NCBI RefSeq assembly: GCF_964199755.1
Contig: NC_133914.1
Location: 4,393,368-4,457,367 of the forward strand
Source of the DNA: Larus michahellis
Lineage: Eukaryota > Chordata > Aves > Charadriiformes > Laridae
Direction of reading: 5' to 3'
Length of the DNA stretch: 64,000 nucleotides
The notes under the pieces are model-generated. The model was not told the DNA's origin and did not search any database. It was given only the letters and a program-made list of their open reading frames with translations. Position 1 is the stretch's first letter. The number at the start of each line of letters is the position of its first letter. Below, piece after piece: positions 11,601-23,699 of this stretch. A program made the translations under genes and the position numbers.

Positions 11601-13692
11601 CCGAGAAGGCGGGGGAAGCTGACGCGCGGAAAGGGAGCAGCGATGCTGCGCGCAGGCACAGCCGGCGCTGCGAAGTGCTGGAAAAACTTTCCCTCTTCTC
11701 TTTCGGTTTTAGTAATGGTAGATGTTACCAGTCACGAGGTTTGTATTTGTGCAGGGCTTGCCGAGAGGAAAGGTTTGGCCTTCGATGCTTAAAAAATGGG
11801 GCATGTGAGCAGGCGGCAGGGCCGCCTTGAAACTTCTCGCTAATGCGGTGCCGCAAGAGGCGCGGGTCTCAGGGTGGTGGGTGGAAGCTCAATTTGGAGC
11901 CCCTGGTTTCTGCAGGCTCGGCGGAATTTGCTCTGTCACGGGGTGCGAGGTGGCAGGAGTCCTCACCACGTCCCTTTTGTTTCAGAGAGGTTCGATCACC
12001 ACTGCCCCTGGGTGGGCAACTGCGTGGGCAAGCGCAACTATCGCTACTTCTACGCCTTCATCCTCTCCCTCTCCTTCCTGACGGCCTTCATCTTCGCTTG
12101 CGTCGTCACCCACCTCACTCTGCGTAAGTACGGCGGGCGCGAGCAGCCACGCGTGCCCTGCTGCCGGCCACGGGGCAGCACCGGTCACCGTTCCTGTTGG
12201 ACAGAGCGTGGGAAGGGTCTATCCCTGTTTCCCCCTCCCCCGCTGAATAAAGGGGGTCTCAGACTGCAGGGAACCCCAGATCCACCCTGCACCTGGCTGC
12301 AGAGAGACCGGGGGAGCTGGTGACTGGGTTGTCGCCACCAGAGCTGGTGGGTGCGTCCGCCCTTAACCTGGCGGGGAAGGTGACTTGCCCGTCAGCCCCG
12401 AATCTCCTGGAGCTGTGTCTACGCGCTGACGTTTCGGCAAAGTTCCAGACCGTAGATGTTTCTCGGGCAGCCGGGCAGATCCCTGTGGCCCGCAGCGGGG
12501 GGTGGCTGCGTGCTCGGGGGTGAAGCGTTGGCTGGAGATGCAGGGCTGCCTGATGGGACGGCGTTCCTTGTCCCGTTTTGCTTTGCAGGCTCTCAGAGAG
12601 ATGGATTCCTCGCCACTCTGAAGACGACACCTGCGAGATATCCTTCTGACGCCGTCGGCGGCTCAGGCTGCCGAGCGCTGGCGCAGCGATGCTAATTGTG
12701 TAACAGAAGCGCAGCGAGCTCTTTGTAGGGTCACCTTCGGGTACTTTCCACAACTTAATTTAGTTCCCGAGCTACCTGGTTGGGGCAGACAGGCATCCGT
12801 AGGCTGATAGAACATCCCCAAATTGGGAAGAGCTTTAATTGGCCCAGGTTGCCCAGGGAAGCTGTGGCTGCCCCATCCCTGGAGGGGTTCAAGGCCAGGT
12901 TGGACGGGGCTTGAAGCAACCTGGGCTGGTGGGAGGTGTCCCTGCCCAGGGCAGGGGGGTGGAACCAGATGATCTTTTAGGTCCCTTCCAATTCTAACCA
13001 TTCTGTGATTCTTTCTTTAGTTCACCGCTGGGGACTGAGAGCGGGTGACAAACTTGTTTCCCAGTTTACGTGGAAAGGGAAGCGGCTGGAACAGGCTGTG
13101 CCTTGCTGGGTGCCCGCAGAATGGTGTGGGGAATGGGAAGCTCGCTGGGATGTTTTCGTGGCCCAGCATGCGTAGTCACAGCACGTACCTCCCAAATCAG
13201 TCCTCTCCTTGCAGGATCATTTTGTTCCCCGAGACTTCCTTGACTTTTTTTTTTTTTTTTTTTTTTTTCTTTCCTTCCCCACTGTGCTGGAGCTGGTGAT
13301 TTGTTTTTTCTCAGTCTGGTCTATTTTGGGCCTCTCAGGTTTTCACACTTATTTAGTGGCCTCCAACCTGACGACGAACGAAGACGTAAGTACCTGGACG
13401 CTTGTCCTTCTGCAGGGCCGGCCCCGGTCCTTCCTAAGCGGAGGTGAGGCTTCCAGAGGATCCGCGGCTGCCTGCCATCATCCACCGCCAAGCGCGCAGC
13501 CCCTGCCCTAAACCGGCGTTTTTTAGCCTGTAGTTTCAGGTAGCTGGGTGGGGGGGGAAAAGCAGCACGCGGCAGCCGGGGGGGACCGTGCAAGACGTGT
13601 TGCTTGGCAGTGCCAGGCTGAAATGTTAGAAAAAGTCACGTGCGTGTTTTTTCCAGTCTGTATGTGGCCTCGCTTAAAATTAGGAGTTACGA

Positions 13693-13737
<45 letters not shown>

Positions 13738-16433
13738 GGCCGGCCCCAGAGATTTATTTGGGTGTTAGCCTGGGACACGGGTGATCTTAATTCAGCGTCC
13801 TGCATAACCACAGGTTTCCTCTGAGACCCTGGGCAAGTCCCTTTGTCTCTGTCAGTTCCTCGTGCCTAACGGGCAAATAACGCCCAGCCACCTCCTGACG
13901 AGACGTACCTTAAAAAGTCTGGGGGGCAGGCAGGCTCCGAGGGCCCCGTGAGTACCCTGAGCAGGGCAGATTGTACGGAAAAGCAGGATCTGTCTGATCC
14001 TTGGAATCTAAATTCACCCTCCTGGCCAGAAGGACCTGTAATCCTTGCTGGAGGCTTCCAGCTCTGCAGAAGGCAGGTTTGCATCTTTTTTTTTTTTTTT
14101 TTTTAACATTTTTTTTTCCCCTCCCCTCTCCCGTCCACCTTTCTGTTGCGTTCGGAGGTGTTGGCGGAGATGCTCACGGCCACGTAAAGTGAAGCCAATG
14201 GAGGGTCGCACCCCAGTTCTGGGAGCGCCAGGTCCCAAGCACGTGGCCCGTTGCCGCTCCGGCTGCGTTGCCCGCCTGGCCAGCCTTATGCTGCAACCGA
14301 GGAGAGGAAGTAAAAAAAACAAAACAAAACAAAAAAAACCCAACAAAACCAAAAAAAAGGAGGAAATGTAATGGTAAATGGTTCGCTGCAGCCAGGGGCC
14401 TGAGGCCGGGTATAGCATCTGCCCACGCGTGTGTGCCTACGCTTGGTGTGACCGGGGTTTCGAAATCAGAGTCCCGGTGGCAGCTGCTCGGGGTTGGGGC
14501 AGATGAAATCGTTGCCTCCTGTGGCAGCCCGGCCTGGGAATCCCCTCGCTCTTGGCTCGGCCGGAGGAGCCCGGGAGGGACCCAGGAGCTTGCAGCCTCA
14601 CAGAGAACGAGGGGAGGAGGAGGAGAAGGAGGAGGAGGAGGAGGAGAGTGGTGTTGAAGAGGGGGCCACCGACAAGCTGCCGTGCAGCGCGGGGAGGGCG
14701 CAGCTTTGGGGCTTTCTAGCTGCAAGGTTGAGCCTTGGCGGAGGCAGGAGCAGCGTGTTGCTCTCCTCTGGCTGCCTCTCTGCAGCTGTGCTGCCTGTTA
14801 AAGCAAAGAGAGGGAGGACGTCGGCAGTAAGACAAGCCTTCCACCTCTTGAGCAAGGGTTTGAACCGAGTCCGTTACCGTGTAATTAATTATCTGCTATC
14901 AGATCTTTCGTATCTTAATCTGCGTCTATCCTTTCCCTTTCAGATCAAAGGGTCCTGGTCAAATAAGAGGGGCTCGGAGTTTGCCAATCCCTACAGCCAT
15001 AAAAGTATCCTCACAAACTGCTGCGCGGTGCTGTGCGGACCGTTCCATCCCAGGTAAGAGCCTTCGACCTCCGCGGCGTCGGGAATCGCATCCCGCTCTG
15101 CGAGAGGGGCCTGGGAAAGGACGGGTTTATCAGGATTCGGGGGAGTCAGCACAAACACGTCTGCTCCCGTGCTGGTGGGGAAAGTTTCCCAGTCTCCGCA
15201 GAGAGCGGCTGGAGAAACGTCTGAGAGAGAGAACTGTTGCTTCTCCCGCGTTGGAGCGATGAGTTCGGGTCATTTGTAATAGTTCCGTGGAGTTGGCAGA
15301 TAAGACGCATCCTGAGGTTCGATAAGGGCAGGGTAACGGCACCAAAGAGCTCGGCGGCAGCTGGTTAAATGCCGGTAGTGGCGAGTACGTCTTAGCACGT
15401 GTTTTTCCTCCTCTGCTCTGAGGATCCAGCGTCGTGGCAAGCAGCCAGCAGAGCGCCGCGCCAGGCAGCGGGGACGCCCGGGCTTTTACCAACGCCGGGG
15501 TTACCCGAAATGCTTAGTAGCGTCCCACCAAGCGCTCTCACCCGTGAGTTAACCAGAACTGGTGTTAAAGCAAGGATGCGGGCGAGCGGTTTGCTGCAGG
15601 CCTAAGGAAGCTTTGGACCCGAAGCAGGATTATCGCCGCTTTGTCACAAGAGGGTGCAATTGGGCAGAGTCAGGCCGGCGTCCCCTTGTGCCGTGCCGCC
15701 GGCGTGGGGCTCCCAGCCTGTCCTCGGGCGTGTGGGGATCCTCCAGACAGGGCTTTTTTTTTTTTCCACCGGATCCTATTTGGATTTGTGCGGAGCGTCT
15801 CAGAGGCGCGAACTCGGTGTAACGCGGCGGCAGGGGAAGGCGCCAGGCTGTGCAGCAAGAGTCAAAGCGCGTTTTACGCTTGCACACCTGGCCCTGCTCT
15901 CTGAAGTACCCCCGAGCTTTTTGTTGGGTTCAGGGCTGCCGAAATGCCCGTGCTGCCACTCGGAGACGGCAAATCTGCGGATTCGGGGAACCGAGCTCTT
16001 TGCTGGGAGGTTGTGGGGAGAGTAGCATTTTTACTCCCGTTCTTTTCCCCGTTCGTGTTGTTTTCCTGTCGTAAAGGCCTTTCGCCAGTTCCCGTTTGGG
16101 TTTGCGGTGACCCAAAGCTCTAACGGCCCGAAGGCTGTTCGGTGGCTTGTGTGATAAGTCTGTGGTTTGTCTAATGGGCAGCTCCTGCCCGTGCTCTGGT
16201 TAGCAGCTCCCACGAGGACGGCCCTCTCCGCGGCCCGTGCGCTCCCGCCTTCGCCCAGCCTTCGTTCCCTTAACTCCTCTCCCCTCCCACGCTCTTCCCT
16301 TCTTCTGTTTTCCAGTTTGATAGACAGAAGAGGATTTATCCAGCCAGATGGCGGGACCCCGTCCAGTCCGAAGAGCGAAATCCCTTCCTTCGGAGCCAAA
16401 ACCGACACCAGCATGGTAGGAGGCATTCCCTAG
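5606..16433 (+). CDS. ZDHHC18: Palmitoyltransferase ZDHHC18, eight coding exons
   Basis: This is a DHHC-family protein S-acyltransferase that attaches palmitate to cysteines of substrates such as Ras proteins at the Golgi. Exons are 5606-5862, 8459-8619, 10454-10603, 11986-12123, 12589-12637, 13283-13385, 14944-15053 and 16316-16433, giving 361 aa (human about 388; the shortfall is in the low-complexity N-terminal tail). The N terminus MKECEYRQI and the block [20 protein letters not shown] match human. Exons 3 and 4 encode the cysteine-rich zinc-binding domain, with the catalytic DHHC at residues 193-196. Four transmembrane segments are expected, two before and two after the DHHC domain. The TTNED/IKGSW and LIDRRGF blocks near the C terminus also match. 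Intron 5 (12638-13282) has AT-AC ends and looks U12-type. Other introns are GT-AG. Joined frames are open throughout. Confidence 0.97.
6372..6535. repeat. 34-bp tandem repeat, about 4.8 near-identical copies, ZDHHC18 intron 1
   Basis: CCAGGATCC starts at 6372, 6406, 6440 and 6474, exactly 34 bases apart, and a slightly changed fifth copy (CCAGGATCT) starts at 6508. The unit runs on through TCCTGCCCTCTAAAGATC and ends in a C run. The first four copies are almost identical, so the array probably expanded recently and may vary in length between individuals. Confidence 0.95.
8656..8689. repeat. GT dinucleotide microsatellite in ZDHHC18 intron 2
   Basis: A TG/GT run interrupted by two CG steps lies about 40 bases after the exon 2 donor. 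It is a simple sequence repeat with no other visible role. Confidence 0.85.
12638..13282 (+). other. ZDHHC18: U12-type AT-AC intron (ZDHHC18 intron 5)
   Basis: The intron begins ATATCCTT, exactly the U12-dependent AT-AC donor consensus, and ends CCCCAC, an AC acceptor. A U12 branch-site match, TTCCTTGAC, is at 13236-13244 (branch A at 13243). Splicing here yields [15 protein letters not shown], which matches human ZDHHC18, so the junction is fixed by protein alignment. The branch lies 39 bases from the intron end, beyond the roughly 8-21 bases usual for U12 introns, because a 24-T tract (13245-13268) intervenes. The 645-base intron also contains a CR1 fragment. Confidence 0.92.
12838..13012 (+). 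mobile_element. CR1 LINE 3'-end fragment
   Basis: This is the typical CR1 3' portion, with the phrases CCCAGGTTGCCCAGGGAAGC and CTGGAGGGGTTCAAGGCCAG, ending near ATTCTGTGATTC. It is about 175 bases long, heavily 5'-truncated, in the same orientation as ZDHHC18, and sits inside the AT-AC intron. Confidence 0.93.
13698..13733 (+). repeat. 36-base A tract in ZDHHC18 intron 6
   Basis: A pure A run of 36 follows GAGATTT and precedes GGCAGG. I see no recognisable retroposed body upstream of it, so it may be a simple homopolymer rather than a poly(A) tail. Confidence 0.8.
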
Positions 16434-18426
16434 CGGTGCTGTGGTGTAACCCAGTGCCTGCTGTGCCTGCACCTCGCTCCAGCCGGTACCTTCCCCTCCA
16501 ACATCTCCCCAGCTCAGGCGGGACAGCCCTGCGATGCAGAGCTGCCAAAGACTCAGTCGAGCCATACGTTGCCTTTATATTTTTTTATTTTTTTTCTTTT
16601 TTAAATTTATTTATTATTTTTTGTTTATATGTTTCACTGTGATCTGGACTTTGGACTGGTAGAGCCCAACAGCATGCAAGACCCTCAGACTCGTGCAGAA
16701 AGCAGGGAGTTCCTGCTGCGCCCGGAAAGCAAATAGGTCTTGGGAAGCCACCAGAGCTCTGAGCCCGGAGCGTCTGCTCCAGGGTTTTGCTGTGTTTCCT
16801 GCCGGGAATATACTGAGGTGGGAGGTGGGGGCTGGTTCCCACTCTGAGCTGGGCTGTGATGCCTCGTCTGCTGGGCTGGTGGATGCGTACGTTCCCTGGT
16901 ATCCCCGTTATCTCCGTGAACGCGTCCTGCTGCCCTGCGCCCACCTGTGAAGGGCTGTTCTGTCTCTTAATGGCCGGGTTCTCACCTCGGCCGCTGCCGG
17001 AGCGGCTTTTCTTTTCCAGAAGCTGCTGTGCCTTGGTAAGTTGGGGCTGTTGGGCTGGGAGGACTCTGGCTCCCAGCAGCCGTGGAAGCTAGCTAGCGGT
17101 CCCAGCTGCTGGTGATCCTGTTTTCTGGCTGGTCACTGAGAGGGTGTTGAAAACCTCGTTGAGTTTTGGCCCGGCCGGTCAGGAAGACAACGTTTTGCAG
17201 CAAGGATACGAAGTAGGAGGACCCCCCTTTTAACGGGGAAGAAGAAACACGCAGCGTTCTGCGGCTCTCGTCGTGAGATGCTGGGTGGCAAGGCTACACT
17301 TGTAAGATTTGGGAACCTTGGTTTGCCAGGGAAGCCTGGTCATGTCCTGTCTCCTCCGAAAGGCAACAGGAAAGTGGGTGAAATCCTGAGGTGGAGCTTC
17401 CCAGAGGAAGCAGTTAGCGAGTGCTGGTCTCTGATAACCTCACGTTGTGCTCTGGGTTTGCGTTTCTGGCCGGCAGGTGAGAGCCAGGGCTGTCCCCGGC
17501 GCCTCCGGAGCCATTCCCGTGTGCCAGGGGCGCATCCCGGAGCATCGCTCCGTCCCTGGGGAGGCACGGGAGAGCCGGGCTGGGCAGCTCTGCCTCACCG
17601 ACACTGGAGCGTGCCTAGAGGAGAATCACAGACCTCGTTAGCAATACTTGAATCATGTGATTAAAAGCTGCTGGATATTTTTGCACAATTTGTAGGGTTT
17701 TTTTTTGGTTTTTTTTGTTTTTTTTTTTTTTTCCTATGATGTAGAACATTTTATAATTCGGCACAGGTAGCGTTGGGCTTGTTAGCACCAGGGCAGAGGC
17801 TTGCAGTGTTCTGGGTCAAGCTGCCTGGGTAGGTTTCCGTGGGTCAGACGCCTGTGTGTCAACCTCAGGGGGAGGCAGCACATTTCGGGGGGGGGGGGGC
17901 AGCCTGTCCCCCGTGAACTCACCAGCGCTGTGCTTTGCACGCTCGAGCAGACAGTGCCAGCCCGCAGGCAGCTTCGGGGCACGCTGGGGGACCGGCAGAG
18001 GCACAAGGTTGCCCCGGCCTCACCCGGCTGGTGGCCGCACAAACATCTCGGTGCTTGTTCGCTGTGGCCACCGGCTCTCCCTTGCCCTCCGCGAAGAGCC
18101 GAGGTGAGAGCACGGCAGCAGAGGCTGCTGAATCCCTACCGCATCAGATGGCCCTTGCTTCGTGCCATCTCACGGGCCAGGCGCTTTAGGACGTTGCCCG
18201 TGTTGCATCCGGAGAGGCCTCCCTGCCCTTCCCACCCCACTTCTCCCGCAGGGATGGCCCCAGCGGGGCTTGTCCCCTGCCGTGGAGGAGCCTTGGGGCG
18301 AGCCCAGCTGGGCCGTGCCGAGGGCGTCTGGGGGTGCCGGGGAGTGAGGAGCAGTGTCGGGGGCGTTATCAGGGGCCAAACTCCTTCCTGTTTTTATTTA
18401 AGCCCCTTCCCTTTGTTACTCAACGT

Positions 18427-18432
18427 AATAAA
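18427..18432 (+). terminator. ZDHHC18: Candidate proximal poly(A) signal, ZDHHC18
   Basis: AATAAA lies in an A/T-rich context about 2 kb after the ZDHHC18 stop codon. It is plausible as a proximal cleavage signal, with no expression evidence. Confidence 0.5.
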
Positions 18433-20596
18433 AACTATATTTTTAAAGAGTTAATCGCTTGGATGATTATTTTTCTTCCTTTAAGACAGAAAAGAGCGGG
18501 CGTTGCAGTGTTTAACAGGGCGGTTGGCCTCTATGAGGTTTACCTGGAAGCTCCTGTAACCTCCCGCAGGATGGGGCTGCGAGGGATGCTCAGCGGCAAT
18601 TGGTGCTGCCCTGGCTCTTGCTGGAGGAAGGGGTTTTTCTGTCCCCCGTCTCCAGCCCGGGCCGCGTCTCATCCACTCGCCCGTCCCCTCCCCGGGGCTC
18701 GCTCCAGGGCTGTGCCAGGCTCCGTGTGGTCCCCGTGTCTCACCCAGCGCCGGTGGGTGGTGAGGTGCGTAATCTCTGGTGTCTTCCCCAGGAGGACGCC
18801 TGCCAGGATTTTGCCATTTCCTGCACAGCCTGACGGGATTTGCCCCCCTCCTTGGACGTTAGCCCCGCTTTCTGAGGGCTAGCTGGTAAGAAAGCACTTT
18901 CTTCTCCCCATCATCCGCCCCAGCGACCCATCTCATCTCCACTGCATGGACCAGCTCTGCCCACGGAGCCCGTCACCCTCCGGTTGTGTAGACATCTGTG
19001 TGCCGTGTGTCCCATCCATCCCACCAGCATCCCACCGGCGCGAGGCGCTGCCGGCCCTGGGCTGTGCCGTCTCGGTGCGGGGCTGCCTGCCAGAGGGGTT
19101 GCCCGCAGCCTTGGCGAGAAGAGAGGGATGGTTTCCCCCCCCCACCGGCTTCGTGCTGGGCTTTGGGACAAGATGGAGCTGCCCAGTCCACGGTGGGGGT
19201 GTGTGTGTGGAAAACGGCGTGGCTGAGGGTGGGCTCAGGCTCCGGGCGGGGGGGTTTGTGTAGCCCGGGGCTCGCTGGATGGCACGCCGTGGTGGCTCGT
19301 GCTCGGAGATGCCATGACGGGCTCGGAGGAAGCCCCCAACTCACGCAGAGATGTGGCGTTTGGAGCCAGCTGTGGCTCAAACAGAGGAGTGGGAGCCTGG
19401 AACAGATTTTAACCCCAGCTCTGACCCCCGGTCCCTCCCCTCCCTCCTCCTCTGTTCGCACACCAGATTCCTCCTCCTATTTTCCCCTTGACCGCGGTAA
19501 GTTCCTTCCACAGCACGTTGCAATGAAGCCCTGCTTCGCTTGTGGGCTGTGGAGCTGCCCCTCGGCCCCCCCCCCGCTCCCCCCCGCAGCTTCTGCCTGC
19601 TCCAGCCTCGGCGGCAGCCGTGGAGGAAGGCTGCCAGCGCTCTCCTCCGTCCCGCGCTGTCACCCCTTGCCGCCACTGAGCCCCGGTGCTCCGCTCTGCT
19701 CCCTGCTGCTCCTCGCTCCTGTATTTCTGGCACTAACCCTCTCTTTCTCTTCCTCCTCTCGCTCACACCGGGTCCATCAAGCGTCAAGAGCCCTGGTGGC
19801 CCACAGCCCCCTGCCCCTCTTGGCGCACCCTGTGGGGAGCCAAGAGACTACAGCCATGACCACCACCAGTGCCTCCGCTCGCCAGGGCTGCGCCTTCCTC
19901 CCTCCCACCCACCCCAAGAGAGAGGGGGAAAGCGGCCGTGCACAAGGAAAAGCTTTTCCAACCCTTCTCCGGGAGCCGGGATGGCCGTCCCGCCGGTTCA
20001 GAGCTCGAAGCCATACAGCCGTCCCACCCGAGTGCAATAACTGGAGTTCCTGCTGTCTCCCGCCACTGGATGGACTCACGCAACCGAGCCGAGGATGCCG
20101 GTGGCTCCCCGTAACCCCCAGCCTTACCCCCACCCCCGCCCGGTGAAGGTGTCTCCCCTCCCGCAGATGCTGGAAGATAGCGGTGAGCGTTCCGGCGGGC
20201 TTGCGAAAGGAGCAGGCTTCGCGCCAGCGCGTCGTGACGCCGGTGGCATCACACACCCGACCCCAGCAGCCCCTCTCCCAGCCATGTCCGTGCGCCGCAG
20301 GACTCTCCTCCGCGGGCAGGAGTTAGTGCGTGGTCAGAATTAACCTTGCAACCTGCCCCCCCCCCCCGCCCCCGGCCAGCTCTCCCCCTCCCGTTCCGTC
20401 TTAACGTGGCTCTAGTTTTAGGGGAAGGGGTTGAAGACCCGCAGGACCGTGACCAGCCATTGCGGGGGCTCCAGCACCGCGTCCTCCCACCGCCGGTGGC
20501 CGGGATGGGAGCTGCACAGCCAGGTCTGACCTCCCCCCGCCCAGCCCAGCGCCCAGTAGGATTCACCATCTATTTCTGCCTTTTACTTTTGTAACA

Positions 20597-20602
20597 AATA
20601 AA
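20597..20602 (+). terminator. ZDHHC18: Candidate distal poly(A) signal, ZDHHC18
   Basis: AATAAA stands in CAAATAAAAATTTC, preceded by a T-rich stretch and followed by TACTGTACG. It is the last strong signal before the intergenic region leading to SFN, so it may end the longest ZDHHC18 transcript. Confidence 0.5.
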
Positions 20603-20620
20603 AATTTCTCCTATTTACTG

Positions 20621-23600
20621 TACGCCAGCGCCTGGCTGCTGCTCTGCCGGCGGAAGGGAGCTGCTCCCTGCAGCTCGTGCCCGGGCACGTCGGTGCTGCG
20701 TGGGGCGGGTGGTGGTGGGGGCCGGGGAGGGCTGCACCCCTCTGCCGTCAGCCGCGTTGGCCACGGGGCCGGGAGCCCAGAGCTCCCTAAACTCAGCTGT
20801 GGCACCAGCGGTGGCCTTGAGGCAAGTCCCAGCCTTCTGTGACCCTGCGCCCTGTACAGCTGGGGCCGGGGAGGGAGCGATGGGCAGCGCCTGCGGGACC
20901 TGGGACGCGGCAAAATTCGGCAGAATTTGTCCCCTGCTGAAGGGCCGGGAGGCGGCAGCGTCCCCACAGCCCCGGGGAGGGGGAGAGCGGCAGGGCCGGA
21001 TGGGAGAGGCCGGGGTGGCCCGGGTGGGCTGTCAGCATCCTTCCAGCGCCTCTGGGAATGGCCACGAGCATCCTCTGCCTCCTCCTGCCATGGCGGAGCC
21101 GCCGGAGCGCCCCAGCCCTGCAGCGTCGCCAGCTGGGCTGCTGGCCTGGGCAGCGTCCCCCGGGGCTGGGGCTGAACCGGGTGTCCCTCTCTCGGGGGGG
21201 TGGGGGGGGTGACGCACCTTCTGCTGCTGCTCTTCATCCTTCGGGGCACCCAGGGGTGCTCCGCGGGGGGATGCTGCAGCCTCTGCGTAGGGAGCCGGGG
21301 CTTTTCCCTTCACCCCCCCCCCACCCCTCTGATTTTCACGAAACCCGTAGAGCAGAACGCTTTTGTAGCCTCCTCTCAGCCCATTGCAACCCAAAATTTG
21401 GCAGCGGCTCAGCCCCCTTTGGCAGGGGCTGCCGAGCAGACACCCGAGCCGCAACCGAGCCATCGCACACCCCGTCCCGCTGCAGGGGGGGCGTCCGGCC
21501 AGCCTGGGGAAAGGGGGGGTGGTCTCCCCATGGAGAGATGCTGCAAAGCTGCCATGGGAGGATGAAACAGCCCAAACGCAGCCGGGATATTGCAGGATCA
21601 GCCCGAGGTGTTGAAGCCGGGGCTGGTGGCAAGTCCTTCAGCGGGGCTGGGGAGGCGGGGGGGGGGGGGGCGGGGGCCACAGACCCCGACCGCGTACAGC
21701 TTTGCCGTGCGAAGGGCTGCGGGTTAATTCCCACCCGGGGATTGTCGCCTCGCCTTTTTGCCAAGTGGTTTTCAGAGGGCTGGGTACGTCGGGCTGCCCG
21801 TTTGGCCCCCCAGCCCCTCTATGGGGGCTTTTCTGCTTGGTTGACGCTCTTAGAGGATCCCTGTGGGTCTTCCTCCCCCGCCCAGGCAGAGGTGGGAGAC
21901 GGGCAGTGGGCTCCCATGTGGCTGTTCCTTCGGAAAACGCCTCTTCCCGACCCACTGGGGTGTCACCCGCTCCCACGGTGGCTCCCGCTCAGCTGGGGAA
22001 GGAGCTCTAATTGCTGCACGTGGCGAGTCCCTGGAGGCGGGGGGGGCCACGGGGGTCTGGGGGGGAGGACATGGAGGGGTTGTGGCGGGGCTGGTGGAGC
22101 CGGACACCCTCGTGCTGACACTTCGTGTGAGCCCCACGGTGGGCAGGGGCATCCCAACCCCACCACGTGGCCGGGGGCTCGGCCAGGGAGGGGGCGAGCA
22201 GCCCTGAATCCCCCTTGCCAAGGTGGGGAGGGAGCAGTGTGGAGGTTGGGGGGTGTGTGTGTGTGTGGGGGGGGTGGGGTGTGTCTTTTCCTGGGCTGAA
22301 CTCCTTCGGAAAAAGCATCCCTGGGTCTTCCTCATGTCCTCCATCCCCAGCATCCTCCATCACCCCATCCCGGGGGACCGGAGCAAGGCCGGGGGGGGGG
22401 GGGGGCTGATGGCAACCGAGCGTTGCCAACCGGGGTGGCACCGAGGGCTGTTTGCAGGGATGAGTAAAGCAGCGAGTCACACTGATTGGTTTTTTGGGTT
22501 TTTTTTGTTGTTTTTTTTTTTAAAATTTATTTATTTATTTTTTAAATAAATACAAAACCCAACCACCAACCCCTTTTTGCCTTGGCCCGATGCCGCCGGG
22601 CGCCCGCCCCACCCTGCCCTTCCCGCACGGCTCCCGCACGGCAGATGATAGCGCCGGGGCTTGGCACCGGCTGCGAGGCCACGGCTTCGCCAACCCGGCC
22701 AGCAGCCGCCAGCGCCCGGCGTGTGGCAACAAGCCGGAGCAGGTCGAGAGTGAAACTGCAGCGCAACACGAAGCCCAGATCCTAATCGGGGAGGGAGGGC
22801 GGCGTGTTTCCACCGGCGGGCCCAGCCACCGCCAGTGAGTTCGTGTCAAAAAAAAAAAAAAAAAAAAGAAAATTAAAAAAAAATGATAAAAAAAATTAAA
22901 AAAATAAAATTAAAACAAAAAAAAAACCCCACGCCAAAACTCTTCAATTAAGAGATAAGTCCCTGGCGAGATGCTGGGATGGGGATACACAGCCCTGGGA
23001 TGGAGGTGAGCGATGGGGGAGCCCCGAATTCAGTGGGGCCGGGGGGGGGGTGGTGGTGGTGGTGGGGTGTTTCCCTGCCGCCGGACGGATCCAGGCTCAC
23101 ACCGATGGTGGATTCCCCACTCTGGGAGGTTTTTTGGGGAGGGGGGTGGGGGGTGTGTGTCAGGCCGGTCCCGCCACGCGGCAGCTCAAAGGCACGGGGC
23201 GATGGCAGCCGGCTTCGGGGCGGTCCCTCCCGCGGCGCTTGGGCGAGTTGCTGAGCTTCTCTGCCTCGGTTTCCCCACCTGTGGGAATAAATACCTGCCC
23301 GTCAAGCCCTCGCAATTACCAGTGAAGTTAATCAGCATATAAAAAACCGACAGTGATATGATTTCGGGGCGGAGGGGGGGGGGGGAGGAAACCATTTTTA
23401 CGACCAGACACACCCCGTGGCCCGTTTCTCTGAGGGGAGGGTGGGAAGAGCTGAACGCTACCGCGTCCCGGTGTACCCCCCCCCCCAAAATGATAAACCA
23501 CCCGCTGCCCCCCCCCCCCGCCTCCTCCCCAGCGCTTTTAGCAGCGGGATGGGCATCCCCTTGGTCCTGGGGTGGGTGTTGGCTGCGGGGAGACCCCGGC

Positions 23601-23699
23601 CTCGGGGCATCCATGGGTGCTGCACCCACCGCTGAGCCCTCCCCGGGGACCCACGGGGAGGGCAGGGCGTTGGTGGCCCCCCCACCTCCTCGCCCCTTC
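20621..23699. other. ZDHHC18-SFN intergenic region, G-rich
   Basis: No gene is recognised. The region has many G or C runs of 5-12 bases, a TG microsatellite-like stretch near 22255, and two A/T tracts (22492-22555 and 22849-22926) flanking a G/C-rich block. Open frames on both strands, including a 413-codon one at 21058-22299, are compositional and resemble no family. Confidence 0.55.
22492..22926. repeat. Opposed T-rich and A-rich tracts around a 290-bp GC block
   Basis: 22492-22555 is T-rich, with repeated TTTATT-type units, and 22849-22926 is A-rich, with repeated AAATTAAAA-type units. They are roughly inverted copies of each other in composition. The block between them is G/C-rich and contains a short unrecognised minus-strand open frame. 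Confidence 0.5.

Larger units (their letters stand above)
16434..20620 (+). other. ZDHHC18: Presumed ZDHHC18 3'UTR and downstream flank
   Basis: No further coding exon is recognisable after the ZDHHC18 stop. The stretch contains A/T-rich runs (16570-16635, 17697-17735), a G run at 17887-17898 and two candidate poly(A) signals. A 382-codon open frame at 18998-20146 is proline, serine and arginine rich, has no family resemblance, and is best explained by G/C composition. Confidence 0.5.

Noticed and set aside
18998-20146. 382-codon open frame downstream of ZDHHC18
   Set aside because: Serine/proline/arginine-rich with no motif, overlaps equally long frames on the minus strand, and lies in presumed 3'UTR.
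21058-22299. 413-codon open frame between ZDHHC18 and SFN
   Set aside because: G-rich sequence with few stop codons; the translation is low complexity and shows no family resemblance.
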